64,000 nucleotides of DNA from Umezawaea endophytica (GTDB taxonomy: Bacteria; Actinomycetota; Actinomycetes; Mycobacteriales; Pseudonocardiaceae). This document shows, in pieces, positions 43,837-52,372 of this stretch. The stretch is from the NCBI RefSeq assembly GCF_025061645.1, contig NZ_JANYMP010000015.1:1-64000 (forward strand). Direction: 5' to 3'. The notes below the pieces were generated by a model. The model was given only the letters and a program-made list of their open reading frames with translations. It did no database searches and was not told the DNA's origin. Position 1 is the stretch's first letter. Each line of letters opens with the position of its first letter. A program made the translations under genes and the position numbers.

Positions 43837-44748
43837 ATGCACGTCTTCGTCACCGGCGCCTCCGGGTGGATCGGCTCGGCGGTCGTGACCGAACTGCTCG
43901 TCGCCGGGCACGAGGTGCTCGGCCTGGCCCGGTCCGACAGGTCCGCGGACGCGGTCGCCACGCTCGGCGCCAAGGTGCACCGCGGCTCGCTCGACGACGT
44001 GGAGTCGTTGCGGGCCGGGGCGGTACAGGCCGACAGCGTCGTCCACCTCGGCTACCACCACGACTTCTCCCAGATGGAACTGGCCGCGCGGCTCGACCGG
44101 AGCGCCATCGACGCGTTCGGCGACGTGCTCGCCGGCACCGGCGGTCCGCTCGTCATCGCGTCCGGCGTGGCGGGCCTCGGCGGCGGCGAACTCGTCACCG
44201 AGCGGGACACGCCCGACCCCGCCTCGCACGTGCGGGTCGCGAACGCCGCGGCGGCGCTGGCGCTGGCCGATCGGGGCGTGCGGTCCATCGCCGCCCGGTT
44301 CGCGCCGACCGTCCACGGCCCCGGTGACCACGGTTTCGTGGCGACGCTCGTCGACCTCGCCCGGCGGCACGGGTTCTCGGGCTACATCGAGGACGGTGCG
44401 AACCACTGGCCCGCCGTGCACCGGCTCGACGCCGCCGTGCTCGTCCGGCTCGCGGTCGAGTCGGCCCCTGCGGGCTCCGTGCTGCACGCCGTCGACGAAG
44501 AGGGCGTGCCGACGCGCGAGATCGCCGAAGCCATCGGCCGGTCCATCGGCGTCCCCGCACGGTCGGTGCCCGCCGCTCAAGCCGGCGAGCACTTCGGGTG
44601 GCTCGGCGGGTTCTTCGGCATGGACTGCGTCGTGTCGAGCGCCATCACCCGTGACCTGCTCGGGTGGAAGCCGGAGCGGCCCGGTCTGCTCGCCGTGATC
44701 GACGCCGGTGGCTACGCGGACGTTGCCCCGCACGCTCAGACCGGCTGA
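43837..44748 (+). CDS. Extended SDR, NAD(P)-dependent epimerase/dehydratase-like
   Basis: 303 aa. The nucleotide-binding motif is VTGASGWIGSAVVTELL. The middle motif is DSVVHLGYHHDF. There is no canonical YxxxK: the expected active-site position reads HVRVANAAAALA, so catalysis may be atypical. Similar proteins are annotated as NAD-dependent epimerases induced by xenobiotics. It overlaps the convergent MaoC gene by 13 bp. Probable target of the divergent TetR. Confidence 0.85.
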   Translation: MHVFVTGASGWIGSAVVTELLVAGHEVLGLARSDRSADAVATLGAKVHRGSLDDVESLRAGAVQADSVVHLGYHHDFSQMELAARLDRSAIDAFGDVLAGTGGPLVIASGVAGLGGGELVTERDTPDPASHVRVANAAAALALADRGVRSIAARFAPTVHGPGDHGFVATLVDLARRHGFSGYIEDGANHWPAVHRLDAAVLVRLAVESAPAGSVLHAVDEEGVPTREIAEAIGRSIGVPARSVPAAQAGEHFGWLGGFFGMDCVVSSAITRDLLGWKPERPGLLAVIDAGGYADVAPHAQTG

Positions 44749-45536
44749 ACAACGCCTCTGAGGTGCGGTTTCCCGGTCTTCGGGTGGTGCAGGGCGAACC
44801 GCGACCCGTCCGGTGACGCGGAGAAGTCCACGGTCGCGGGCAGCAGCACGGGTGCGCTGAACCGGACGTCGACCGTGTACGCGTCCGGCAGCCGTCCCTC
44901 CAACGCCGCCAGGCACCGCGCCTTGGTCCACATGCCGTGCGCGATGGCTCGCGGGAAGCCGAAAGCCTTGGCGGCCAACGGGTGCAGGTGGATCGGGTTG
45001 CGGTCGCCGGACACCTTCGCGTAGCGCCTGCCGACGTCACCGGGTACCTGCCACACCGCCGTCGACGGTGGTGGGTCCGCGGGTGTGCCGGAGCCGGAAC
45101 CGTTGTCGCGCTTGAGGTACGTCGACGTGTCCGTCCACACGGTCTCGCCCGCCACGGCGGCGGTCGTGACGACGTCGAACTGCCGCCCGCGTTCGTGCGG
45201 TCGCAGGTTCTCGGTGTGGACGCGCAGCGACAGCGGTTCGGCGACGGCCAACGGCCGGACCTGGGTGATCCGGTTGCCGATGTGCACCAGGCCGGGCAGC
45301 GCGAACGGGAACGCGCGCTCGGTCATCAGCTCCAACTGCGACGGGAACCCGAGCACGTGCGGGTAGGTGATCGGCACGGTGTCGCCGACGCGGAAACCGC
45401 ACACCTCGTTATATGCGGCCAGGTGCGCCCGGTCGACCACGACGTCGGTCGACCGGGTGGACGGCGGCAGCGCGTCGCCGCCGTGCAGGAACCCGGTCAG
45501 CCCGGCCTTCGCGTAGAGCAGCGCGAGGTTCGCCAT
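44736..45536 (-). CDS. htdX: MaoC-like (R)-3-hydroxyacyl-thioester dehydratase
   Basis: 266 aa with two hot-dog folds. The second carries the hydratase motif KVSGDRNPIHLHPLAAKAFG followed by AIAHGMWTKA (catalytic Asp/His region). The order MaoC-FabG4 with divergent FadA2 is the same as Rv0241c-Rv0242c-Rv0243 of Mycobacterium tuberculosis, where HtdX is the dehydratase. It reversibly dehydrates 3-hydroxyacyl-CoA/ACP. ATG 45536 overlaps the FabG4 stop by one base. Confidence 0.9.
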   Translation of the reverse strand: MANLALLYAKAGLTGFLHGGDALPPSTRSTDVVVDRAHLAAYNEVCGFRVGDTVPITYPHVLGFPSQLELMTERAFPFALPGLVHIGNRITQVRPLAVAEPLSLRVHTENLRPHERGRQFDVVTTAAVAGETVWTDTSTYLKRDNGSGSGTPADPPPSTAVWQVPGDVGRRYAKVSGDRNPIHLHPLAAKAFGFPRAIAHGMWTKARCLAALEGRLPDAYTVDVRFSAPVLLPATVDFSASPDGSRFALHHPKTGKPHLRGVVQPV

Positions 45537-46834
45537 CACGCCCCCAGCAGCATCTGGCCGCACACGCGGACCACGGTGCCGTTGACGCCGGTGGACGCCG
45601 GGTGCGCGTACCAGGCGATGGTCTCCGCGACGTCCACCGGTAGCCCGCCCTGGGACAGGCTGTTCAGCCGCCTGCCGACCTCGCGCGTCATCAGCGGCAC
45701 GCCGGCGGTCATCGCGGTCTCGATGAAGCCCGGCGCGACGGCGTTCACCGTGCTGCCGCGACCGGCCATCTCCTCGGTCAGCGCCTCGACGACGCCGATC
45801 ACGCCCGCCTTGGACGTGGCGTAGTTCGTCTGGCCCGCGTTGCCCGCGATGCCCGCGATCGACGAGACGCCGATGATCCTCCCGTTGCCGCGCAGCGCGT
45901 TCGTCCCCAGCAGCGCCGCGTTGATCCGCTCCTGGCTCGTCAGGTTGACCGCGATCACGGCGTCCCAGCGGCTGGAGTCCATGCGCCCCAACGTCTTGTC
46001 CCGCAGCACGCCCGCGTTGTGCACGACCACGTCGACGCCGCCGTGCCGCTGGGTGAGGTGGTCGACCAGCCTGGCGGGCGCGTCGGCGGCGGTGATGTCC
46101 AGTTGCAGCGAGGAACCGCCTACGCGGTTGGCCACCTCGGACAGGTCGCCGCCCTGCGCGGGCACGTCCAGGCACACGACGTGCGCCCCGTCGCGGCCGA
46201 GCACCTCGGCGATCGACGCGCCGATGCCGCGGGACGCGCCGGTCACGAGCGCGACCTTGCCCGCCAGCGGCCGGTCCCAGTCGGCGGGTTCCTCGACGGT
46301 CGCGCGGCCGATGCGGATGACCTGGCCGGACACGTACGCGGACTTGGCCGACAGCAGGAACCGCAGCGTCGACTCGATGCCGTCCTCCGCGCCTTCGGCG
46401 ACGTGGACGAGCTGGACCGTGCCGCCGCGCTTGAGTTCCTTGCCGACGGACCGGGTGAAGCCCTCCAGCGCGCGCTGCGCGACGCCCGTCCCGCCGCCCA
46501 GCACGAGGACGCGGCCGGACGGGCCGAGCGAGCGGATCACCGGGTGGAAGAACTCGTGGACCTCGCGCAGCCTGGTCGTGTCGTCGATCCCGGTCGCGTC
46601 GAACACCAGCGCGGCGTACTCCTGGCCGGTCACGGCCTCGCGGTGGACGTCGACCTGCTCCAGGACCGCCGCGACGGGGTCGACCAGCCGTCCGGTCCCG
46701 CCGAGCAGCACCGGCCCGGCCAGGAGTGGCTGGCCGGGGGTGAACCGGCGCAGCGGGTACGGGTCGGGCAGGCCGAGCCTGCCGACGACGAGGCGTCCGA
46801 TCCCGGACTTGGCGAACCGCTGGTACCGATCCAT
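45536..46834 (-). CDS. fabG4: High-molecular-weight 3-oxoacyl-thioester reductase
   Basis: 432 aa, far longer than housekeeping FabG (~245). The N-terminal ~185 residues form the flavodoxin-like extra domain of FabG4. The C-terminal SDR domain shows TGASRGIG (198-205), HNAG (272-275), catalytic Ser in GVSSIAG and Tyr338/Lys342 in NYATSKAG. It reduces 3-oxoacyl-CoA with NADH. First gene of the fabG4-htdX operon; a double TACYNNNNRGTA site lies 12 bp upstream. Confidence 0.93.
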   Translation of the reverse strand: MDRYQRFAKSGIGRLVVGRLGLPDPYPLRRFTPGQPLLAGPVLLGGTGRLVDPVAAVLEQVDVHREAVTGQEYAALVFDATGIDDTTRLREVHEFFHPVIRSLGPSGRVLVLGGGTGVAQRALEGFTRSVGKELKRGGTVQLVHVAEGAEDGIESTLRFLLSAKSAYVSGQVIRIGRATVEEPADWDRPLAGKVALVTGASRGIGASIAEVLGRDGAHVVCLDVPAQGGDLSEVANRVGGSSLQLDITAADAPARLVDHLTQRHGGVDVVVHNAGVLRDKTLGRMDSSRWDAVIAVNLTSQERINAALLGTNALRGNGRIIGVSSIAGIAGNAGQTNYATSKAGVIGVVEALTEEMAGRGSTVNAVAPGFIETAMTAGVPLMTREVGRRLNSLSQGGLPVDVAETIAWYAHPASTGVNGTVVRVCGQMLLGA

Positions 46835-46845
46835 CCCACGCTCCC

Positions 46846-46873
46846 TACTCGCTGGTAAGTCTACTGATCGGTA
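46846..46873. promoter_or_regulatory. Double operator, site B of the TACYNNNNRGTA set
   Basis: TACTCGCTGGTA (46846-46857) and TACTGATCGGTA (46862-46873), again 16 bp apart, fill most of the 45-bp gap between divergent fabG4 and fadA2. There is no room for ordinary promoters with leaders, so the operators must overlap both promoters, and at least one transcript is probably leaderless or nearly so. Confidence 0.75.
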
Positions 46874-46879
46874 GGTAGA

Positions 46880-48166
46880 ATGGCCAGCATGGCTGACATC
46901 AAGCGCGTCGCGATCCTCGGTGGCAACCGGATCCCCTTCGCGAGGTCGAACGGGCCCTACGCCACGGCGTCCAACCAGGCCATGCTGACCGCCACCCTGG
47001 ACGGTCTGGTCAGCCGCTTCGGCCTCCAGGGCGAACGGCTCGGCGAGGTCGTGGCGGGCGCGGTCCTCAAGCACAGCCGCGACTTCAACCTCGTGCGCGA
47101 AGCCGTGCTGGGCAGCAGGCTCGCCGCCGACACCCCCGCGTACGACCTCCAGCAGGCGTGCGGCACCGGGCTCCAGGCCGTGATCGCCGTCGCGAACAAG
47201 ATCGCGCTGGGCCAGATCGACTCCGGCATCGCGGGCGGCGTCGACACCACCAGCGACGCGCCGATCGGCGTCAACGAGGGCCTGCGCGCCGTGCTGCTGG
47301 AGTTCAACCGCACGCGCGGCACCGCGGGCAGGCTCAAGCTGCTCGCCAAGCTCCGCCCGAGCCACCTCGTCCCGGACGTGCCGCGCAACGGCGAACCGCG
47401 CACCGGCCTGTCCATGGGTGAGCACGCCGCGATCACCGCGAAGCTGTGGGACATCACCCGCGAGGACCAGGACGCGCTGGCCGCCGCCAGCCACCACAAC
47501 CTCGCCGCCGCCTACGACCGCGGCTTCTTCGACGACCTCGTCACGCCGTTCCTCGGCGTCACCCGCGACCAGAACCTCCGCCCCGACTCCAGCGTCGAGA
47601 AGCTGGCCGCGCTCAAGCCCGCCTTCGGTCGCGGCGACGGCGCCACCATGACCGCGGGCAACTCCACGCCGTTGACCGACGGCGCCTCGGCCGTGCTGCT
47701 GGCCAGTGAGGAGTGGGCCGCCGCCCACGACCTGCCCGTGCTGGCCTACCTCACGTTCACCGAGACCGCCGCCGTCGACTACGTGCACGGCGCCGAAGGC
47801 CTGCTCATGGCCCCCGCCTACGCAGTGCCTCGCATGCTCGCCCGCGCGGGCCTCGCCTTGCAGGACTTCGACTTCTACGAGATCCACGAGGCCTTCGCGT
47901 CCCAGGTCCTGGCCACCCTCGCCGCCTGGGAGGACGCGGACTACGGCAAGGCCAGGCTCGGCCTGGACACCCCGCTCGGTTCCATCGACCGCTCCAGGCT
48001 CAACGTCAACGGCTCCTCGCTGGCCGCGGGGCACCCGTTCGCCGCGACCGGCGGCCGGATCGTCGCCACCCTGGCGAAACTGCTGGCCGAGAAGGGATCC
48101 GGCCGCGGTCTGATCTCGATCTGCGCCGCTGGGGGCCAGGGCGTCACGGCGATCCTGGAGCGCTAG
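46880..48166 (+). CDS. fadA2: Acetyl-CoA acyltransferase (thiolase)
   Basis: 428 aa (ATG 46880; ATG 46889 also possible). Thiolase active-site Cys is in QQACGTGLQAV, His in DFYEIHEAFASQ and GHPFAATGGR, and the second Cys in ISICAAGGQG. It cleaves or forms 3-oxoacyl-CoA, the last step of beta-oxidation. Divergent from fabG4-htdX as in M. tuberculosis Rv0243. Followed by an HxlR regulator. Confidence 0.93.
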   Translation: MASMADIKRVAILGGNRIPFARSNGPYATASNQAMLTATLDGLVSRFGLQGERLGEVVAGAVLKHSRDFNLVREAVLGSRLAADTPAYDLQQACGTGLQAVIAVANKIALGQIDSGIAGGVDTTSDAPIGVNEGLRAVLLEFNRTRGTAGRLKLLAKLRPSHLVPDVPRNGEPRTGLSMGEHAAITAKLWDITREDQDALAAASHHNLAAAYDRGFFDDLVTPFLGVTRDQNLRPDSSVEKLAALKPAFGRGDGATMTAGNSTPLTDGASAVLLASEEWAAAHDLPVLAYLTFTETAAVDYVHGAEGLLMAPAYAVPRMLARAGLALQDFDFYEIHEAFASQVLATLAAWEDADYGKARLGLDTPLGSIDRSRLNVNGSSLAAGHPFAATGGRIVATLAKLLAEKGSGRGLISICAAGGQGVTAILER

Positions 48167-48190
48167 CCGCCAGGGAGTTATCCGTATCCG

Positions 48191-48217
48191 GTAGGCATCT
48201 AGGTTCCTGATGCATAC
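48191..48217. promoter_or_regulatory. Inverted repeat before the HxlR gene
   Basis: GTAGGCATC (48191-48199) / GATGCATAC (48209-48217), eight of nine pairs, spacer 9. GTA...TAC ends are typical of HxlR-family operators. It is 64 bp upstream of the hxlR-like start. Confidence 0.5.
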
Positions 48218-48281
48218 TTACAGTGCGGGGAAGGCCGACCATCGTCAACAACGCACTTCAGGGATCGCGGGGGACACCGAC

Positions 48282-48650
48282 ATGACCACTCCCGAGACCG
48301 GGATCGTCTACCGGTCCGACTGCCCCAGCCGCCCGATCCTCGACCAGATCGCCGACAAGTGGTCGATGATGGTGATGGCGGTCCTCGACGAGCCGCGCCG
48401 GTTCAACGACGTCAAACGCCGCCTCGAAGGCGTCACCCAGCGGGTCCTGACCCAGACCCTGCGCCGCTTGGAGCGCAACGGGATGATCGTGCGCCGAGTG
48501 TTGCCGACCTCGCCGATCGGCGTCGAGTACTCGCTCACGCCGCTCGGCGAATCCCTGCGGGAGCCGTTCGGCAGGCTGTACGCCTGGACGGTCGAGAACG
48601 TAGACGAGATCCAGGCGCGGCAACAGGACTACGACCGCCGCGCTCAGTAG
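48282..48650 (+). CDS. HxlR-family transcriptional regulator
   Basis: 122 aa from ATG 48282. It has the N-terminal Cys of the family (VYRSDCPSRPILDQIADKWS) and a winged helix (RRFNDVKRRLEGVTQRVLTQTLRRLERNGMIVR, then VEYSLTPLGESL). HxlR proteins sense aldehydes, quinones or thiol stress, often through that Cys. Its end overlaps the convergent aldo/keto reductase by 7 bp, a plausible target. Confidence 0.92.
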   Translation: MTTPETGIVYRSDCPSRPILDQIADKWSMMVMAVLDEPRRFNDVKRRLEGVTQRVLTQTLRRLERNGMIVRRVLPTSPIGVEYSLTPLGESLREPFGRLYAWTVENVDEIQARQQDYDRRAQ

Positions 48651-49723
48651 CGGGTCGCGCTCTCCAGCAGCGGCGGGTACACGGTGGACGTGCGGCCGTC
48701 CACGGTCGCGCCGCCGAACTGGAGCATCGGGCCCACCTGCCGGTTCAGGTCGTGCGGGTAGTCCAGGCTCGGCGCGGACACCTGGTCCAGTACGGCGGTC
48801 TGCTCGGCGGTGAGCCGCACGTCCAGCGCGGCGAGGTTGGCGGTCAGGTGGTCGACGCGCCGAGGGCCGACGATGGGCGCCGTGACGGTGGGGCGGTCGC
48901 GGAGCCAGGCGAGCGCGACGGCCGCCGACGTGGTGTCCAGGTCGCGGGCGACGGCGGCGACCGCGTCGACGACCTCGTACTGCTCGTCGCTCGGACCACC
49001 GGTGATCTGCCCGCGCCTGGTGTCCCGCGGCTGTTCGCCCCGGCTGTACTTGCCGGACAGGTAGCCGCCCGCGAGCGGGCTCCACGGCAGGACGCCCATG
49101 CCGGAGTCCTGGGCGAGCGGGACGAGTTCGCCTTCGACGGTGCGCGCGAGCAGCGAGTACTCGACCTGGAGCGCGATGACGGGCGTCCACGCGCGCAGCA
49201 GGGCGGTGGTGTTGGCCTGCGCCGTGTACCAGGCGGGCGTGTTGGAGAACCCGAGGTAGCGGACCTTGCCCGCGGTCACCAGGTCGTCCAGCGTGCGCAT
49301 CGTCTCCTCGACGGGCGTGTGCGCGTCCCAGTTGTGCAGCCACAGCAGGTCGACGTGGTCGGTCCGCAGCCGCCGCAGCGACTGCTCGACCTGCGCGAGG
49401 ACGGCCTTGCGCCCGCCGCCGCCGCCGTTCGGGTCGCCGGGGTGCATGTTGCCGAAGAACTTCGTGGCGAGCACGACGCGGTCGCGCAGGCCGGGGCGGG
49501 CGGCGAGGAAGTCGCCGAGGATCGCCTCCGAGTGACCGTTGGTGTAGAAGTTCGCCGTGTCGACGAAGTTGCCGCCGTGGTCGAGGTAGGTCCGGAGGAT
49601 CAGCTCCGACTCCTCGACGCCGCAGCCCCAGCCGCCCTCCTCGCCGAAGTTCATCGCGCCCAGGCAGAACGGGCTCACGCGCAGCCCTGACCGGCCGAGG
49701 GTGACGTAGGAGTCCAGTGCCAT
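48644..49723 (-). CDS. Aldo/keto reductase
   Basis: 359 aa. AKR tetrad residues: Asp in GNFVDTANFYTNGHSE (Asp/Tyr), Lys in VLATKFFG, His in LLWLHNWDAH. NADPH-binding region VTAPIVGPRRVDHL. It reduces aldehydes or ketones. ATG 49723 has GGGAG upstream. The inverted repeat CCTGAGGT / ACCTCAGG (49734-49769) overlaps its ribosome binding site and may be its operator. Confidence 0.93.
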   Translation of the reverse strand: MALDSYVTLGRSGLRVSPFCLGAMNFGEEGGWGCGVEESELILRTYLDHGGNFVDTANFYTNGHSEAILGDFLAARPGLRDRVVLATKFFGNMHPGDPNGGGGGRKAVLAQVEQSLRRLRTDHVDLLWLHNWDAHTPVEETMRTLDDLVTAGKVRYLGFSNTPAWYTAQANTTALLRAWTPVIALQVEYSLLARTVEGELVPLAQDSGMGVLPWSPLAGGYLSGKYSRGEQPRDTRRGQITGGPSDEQYEVVDAVAAVARDLDTTSAAVALAWLRDRPTVTAPIVGPRRVDHLTANLAALDVRLTAEQTAVLDQVSAPSLDYPHDLNRQVGPMLQFGGATVDGRTSTVYPPLLESATRY

Positions 49724-49733
49724 GTTCGTGCTC

Positions 49734-49769
49734 CCTGAGGTAGTGGGGTGCTTGACTCGCCACCTCAGG
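49734..49769. promoter_or_regulatory. Inverted repeat in the aldo/keto reductase promoter
   Basis: Perfect 8-bp arms CCTGAGGT (49734-49741) / ACCTCAGG (49762-49769), 20-nt spacer, starting 11 bp before the gene. Candidate operator. Confidence 0.4.
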
Positions 49770-49884
49770 AGAACACCGCCGGCTGGGCGAACGGTAGAAA
49801 GATCCTCTTGCCTTGTTGCACGATCCTGCTTTTCGGCGCGCGACCCCGGATGGTCGCGTCGCGCCAATCGAACAGGTGTTCGAG

Positions 49885-49916
49885 TTGTCCACAGGTGTGG
49901 ATGGACCTGTGGACGG
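49885..49916 (-). terminator. Hairpin after the SIMPL gene
   Basis: Perfect 9-bp stem GTCCACAGG (49887-49895) / CCTGTGGAC (49906-49914) just past the SIMPL stop on the minus strand. It also contains one perfect TTGTCCACA (49885-49893), but the surrounding matches are explained by the hairpin. Confidence 0.45.
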
Positions 49917-49918
49917 CG

Positions 49919-50551
49919 CTAGTCGAGCAGCGACCAGGTGGCGCTGCACCGCACGGTGACCGTGATCTGCTGCGGCTCCAGGCCGAGTTGGTCGACCTGC
50001 ACCGGTGTGCCGGGGCTGCCGCCGTACCCCGCGAACGACCTCGCCGACATCGCGGTGTCCATCTGCCACTGGTCGCCGCCGTCGCCGTCGGACAGCCGCA
50101 CCAGCGGGCCGAGCCTGCGGCCGAGCGCCTCGGCGTAGCCCTGGGCCCGCAGCCGCGCGTCGGCGACGGCGTCCTGCTGGGCCTCGAACACCGCGTCCTT
50201 GGTGTCTGTCAGGTCCCACGACGGGCCGTTCAGCCAGGTCGGTTCGGCGAGCACGAGCGCCGCGAGGAGCCCGTCCAGCTCGGCCAGGTCCGTCACCCGC
50301 AGCACGTACCGCTGACTCGCCCGGCTGCCCGCCTTCGTGTTGCCGTCCCAGTTGTCGTGCACGGACAACTGCCGCGACCGGACCTCGATGCCCGGCCGGT
50401 TCAGCAGCGGTTCCACCGTGGAAACGCGGCTGGTCAGCGCTTCGACGGCCTCGTTCCGCAGTCCGCCGGACGTCTCGAAGCTCACGTCAACCTGTGCGCG
50501 GTCCGCGGTTCGCTCGACCGTGCCCGTCCCCTTCGTCAACACCTCAGCCAC
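49919..50551 (-). CDS. SIMPL-domain protein
   Basis: About 210 aa from GTG 50551 (VAEVLTKGTGTVER); ATG 50587 is a longer alternative without a signal peptide. SIMPL (DUF541) pattern: GTVERTADRAQVDVSFETSG, repeated beta strands such as RYVLRVTDLAELDGLL, then AVADARLRAQGYAEALG and a final QITVTVRCSATWSL. The family is of uncertain function; periplasmic members are linked to oxidative stress. No export signal is seen here. Confidence 0.8.
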   Translation of the reverse strand: MAEVLTKGTGTVERTADRAQVDVSFETSGGLRNEAVEALTSRVSTVEPLLNRPGIEVRSRQLSVHDNWDGNTKAGSRASQRYVLRVTDLAELDGLLAALVLAEPTWLNGPSWDLTDTKDAVFEAQQDAVADARLRAQGYAEALGRRLGPLVRLSDGDGGDQWQMDTAMSARSFAGYGGSPGTPVQVDQLGLEPQQITVTVRCSATWSLLD

Positions 50552-50598
50552 AGCGCCCAGCCAACCCCGCCACCGGATCATCCGCAACGATTGGTCTG

Positions 50599-50616
50599 TC
50601 TAGCGTGAGCACTAGA
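50599..50616. promoter_or_regulatory. TCTAG-N8-CTAGA motif, upstream copy
   Basis: TCTAG (50599-50603) and CTAGA (50612-50616) with an 8-nt spacer, between the divergent SIMPL and AAA-ATPase genes. A second copy of identical format lies at 51935-51952 after the ATPase gene. CTAG is rare in such DNA. Confidence 0.4.
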
Positions 50617-50695
50617 GAGTGGTAGAGGACGAAACACCGCGGAGAAGTCTGCCCGAATATCGGCTCGACCCTAGATACGGCGATAGCGTGCGGGC

Positions 50696-51889
50696 GTGGA
50701 CCCGGTGCGCAACCCGTTCGCCCCCGGCGCAGGCCAACGTCCGCCCGAGCTCGCCGGGCGGGACAAGGAGGTCGGCGCCTTCGAGGTCGTGCTGGAACGG
50801 GTCGCGCGCGGCCGTCCGGAACGCAGCCTCGTGCTCACCGGCCTGCGCGGCGTCGGCAAGACGGTGCTGCTCGGCGAGCTGCGCTCGATGGCGCTGCGCC
50901 GCGGGTGGGGCGCGGGCAAGATCGAGGCCCGGCCGGACGCGGGACTCCGCCGTCCGCTGGCCGCCGCCCTGCACCGCGCGATCCGCGACCTCGCCGTCCG
51001 GCACCGGGCCCCGGACCGGGTCGAGGCCGCGCTTGGCGTGCTCAAGGCGTTCGCGCTCCGCTCGAACCCGGCCGACGCGAAGCTCCGCGACCGCTGGCAG
51101 CCCGGCATCGACGTGCCCGCCACGTCCGGCAGGGCCGACTCGGGTGACATCGAGATCGACCTGGTCGAGCTGTTCACCGACGTCGCCGAACTCGCGCAGG
51201 ACGTCGGCACGGGCGTCGCGCTGCTCATCGACGAGATGCAGGACCTCCGGCCGGACGACATCTCCGCGCTGTGCGCCGCGTGCCACGAGCTGTCCCAGTC
51301 CGGCGCGCCGCTGGTCGTGGTCGGCGCGGGCCTGCCGCACCTGCCCGCCGTCCTGTCGGCCAGCAAGTCGTACTCCGAGCGCCTGTTCCGCTACGTCCGC
51401 ATCGACCGCCTGAGCCGCGAGGACGCCGACCGCGCCGTCCTCGCCCCGGTCGAACGCGAGGACGCTGGCATCGACGTCGAGGCGCTGGACGCCCTGTTCG
51501 ACGCCTCCGGTGGTTACCCGTACTTCATCCAGGCCTACGGCAAGGCCGCGTGGGACGCCGCGCCGGACGACCCGATCACCGCGCTCGACGTGTCGGTGGC
51601 CGCTCCCGAGGCCGACGCCGAGCTGGCCGTCGGCTTCTTCGGCTCGCGCTACGAGCGCGCGACGCCCGCCGAGCGCGAGTACCTGCGCGCGATGGCCGAG
51701 ATGACCGACGGCAAGGACGCGGGCGTCAACACCGCCCAGGTCGCCGAGCACCTGGCCCGCAAGCCGTCGTCGCTCTCGCCCGCGCGGGACAGCCTGATCA
51801 AGAAGGGCTTGGTCTACTCGGCGGAACGCGGGCAGATCGCGTTCACCGTCCCGCACTTCGGCCGCTTCCTCCTCGGTCGCGAGGACTAG
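50696..51889 (+). CDS. AAA-family ATPase (Orc1/Cdc6-like STAND/archaeal-type)
   Basis: 397 aa from GTG 50696. N-terminal basic/Pro segment, LAGRDKEVGAFEVVLERVARG, Walker A TGLRGVGKTVLL, Walker B ALLIDEMQDL, sensor region PLVVVGAGLPHLPAV. The C-terminal winged-helix part ends QVAEHLARKPSSLSPARDSL then GQIAFTVPHFGRFL. Similar proteins are common single-copy genes in actinobacteria, sometimes annotated as ATP-binding or Orc/Cdc6-like; the role is unknown. It stands alone between two TCTAG-N8-CTAGA motifs. Confidence 0.87.
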   Translation: MDPVRNPFAPGAGQRPPELAGRDKEVGAFEVVLERVARGRPERSLVLTGLRGVGKTVLLGELRSMALRRGWGAGKIEARPDAGLRRPLAAALHRAIRDLAVRHRAPDRVEAALGVLKAFALRSNPADAKLRDRWQPGIDVPATSGRADSGDIEIDLVELFTDVAELAQDVGTGVALLIDEMQDLRPDDISALCAACHELSQSGAPLVVVGAGLPHLPAVLSASKSYSERLFRYVRIDRLSREDADRAVLAPVEREDAGIDVEALDALFDASGGYPYFIQAYGKAAWDAAPDDPITALDVSVAAPEADAELAVGFFGSRYERATPAEREYLRAMAEMTDGKDAGVNTAQVAEHLARKPSSLSPARDSLIKKGLVYSAERGQIAFTVPHFGRFLLGRED

Positions 51890-51934
51890 GCCTCCCACCT
51901 GCGAGGACGCGGCGCATCCCGCTGTATCCGGTTC

Positions 51935-51952
51935 TCTAGCGCGGATGCTAGA
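51935..51952. promoter_or_regulatory. TCTAG-N8-CTAGA motif, downstream copy
   Basis: Part of a perfect 8-bp stem TCTCTAGC (51933-51940) / GCTAGAGA (51947-51954). It is 44 bp after the ATPase stop and 200 bp before the 48-aa gene. It may be a terminator, an operator, or both. The rest of 51890-52151 shows nothing else. Confidence 0.4.
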
Positions 51953-52151
51953 GAGCTGCTCGGACGCGCAGGTGGCCCATTCGGTGACAGCAGGTGTATG
52001 GCAGGCGAATCGTGGGGGTTATCCAGGTCACTGCCGATGATTCATCGGCCTGTGCCCCAACTCACCGGATAAACGGGTGCGTTCGCGCGGTCGAAGGTGC
52101 ATACTTGAGCTACACAACCGAAGACGACCTCTGGAGAGGGAAGTAATACCG

Positions 52152-52298
52152 ATGAACATCACCGCGAAGCTCCGCGCCCGTCGTGTCGAAGCTCGCAACC
52201 GCAAGGCCGTTGCCCGCGCCATCGACATGGCGTCCACGCCGGCCATGCGCCACGAGCTGATCGCCATCGCTCAGAACCAGATGACCACTCTCCGCTGA
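52152..52298 (+). CDS. Small basic protein, 48 aa
   Basis: ATG 52152, with CTGGAGAGGGAAG about 12 bases upstream. The sequence MNITAKLRARRVEARNRK then AVARAIDMASTPAMRHELIA is basic and helical with no Cys. Codon use is normal for the genome, and a strong stem-loop follows, so it is a genuine short gene. I do not recognise the family; the shape fits a small nucleic-acid- or membrane-binding peptide. Confidence 0.65.
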   Translation: MNITAKLRARRVEARNRKAVARAIDMASTPAMRHELIAIAQNQMTTLR

Positions 52299-52372
52299 GA
52301 CCTCGCCGCCGCGACGTCACCTGTCGACACCAGGTGAGCGCCCCGTCGCAGAGCGCGAGACCTCGGGGAACG

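Noticed and set aside
49885-49916. Second DnaA-box cluster
   Set aside because: One perfect TTGTCCACA, but the other matches come from the complementary arm of a hairpin; too few independent sites.
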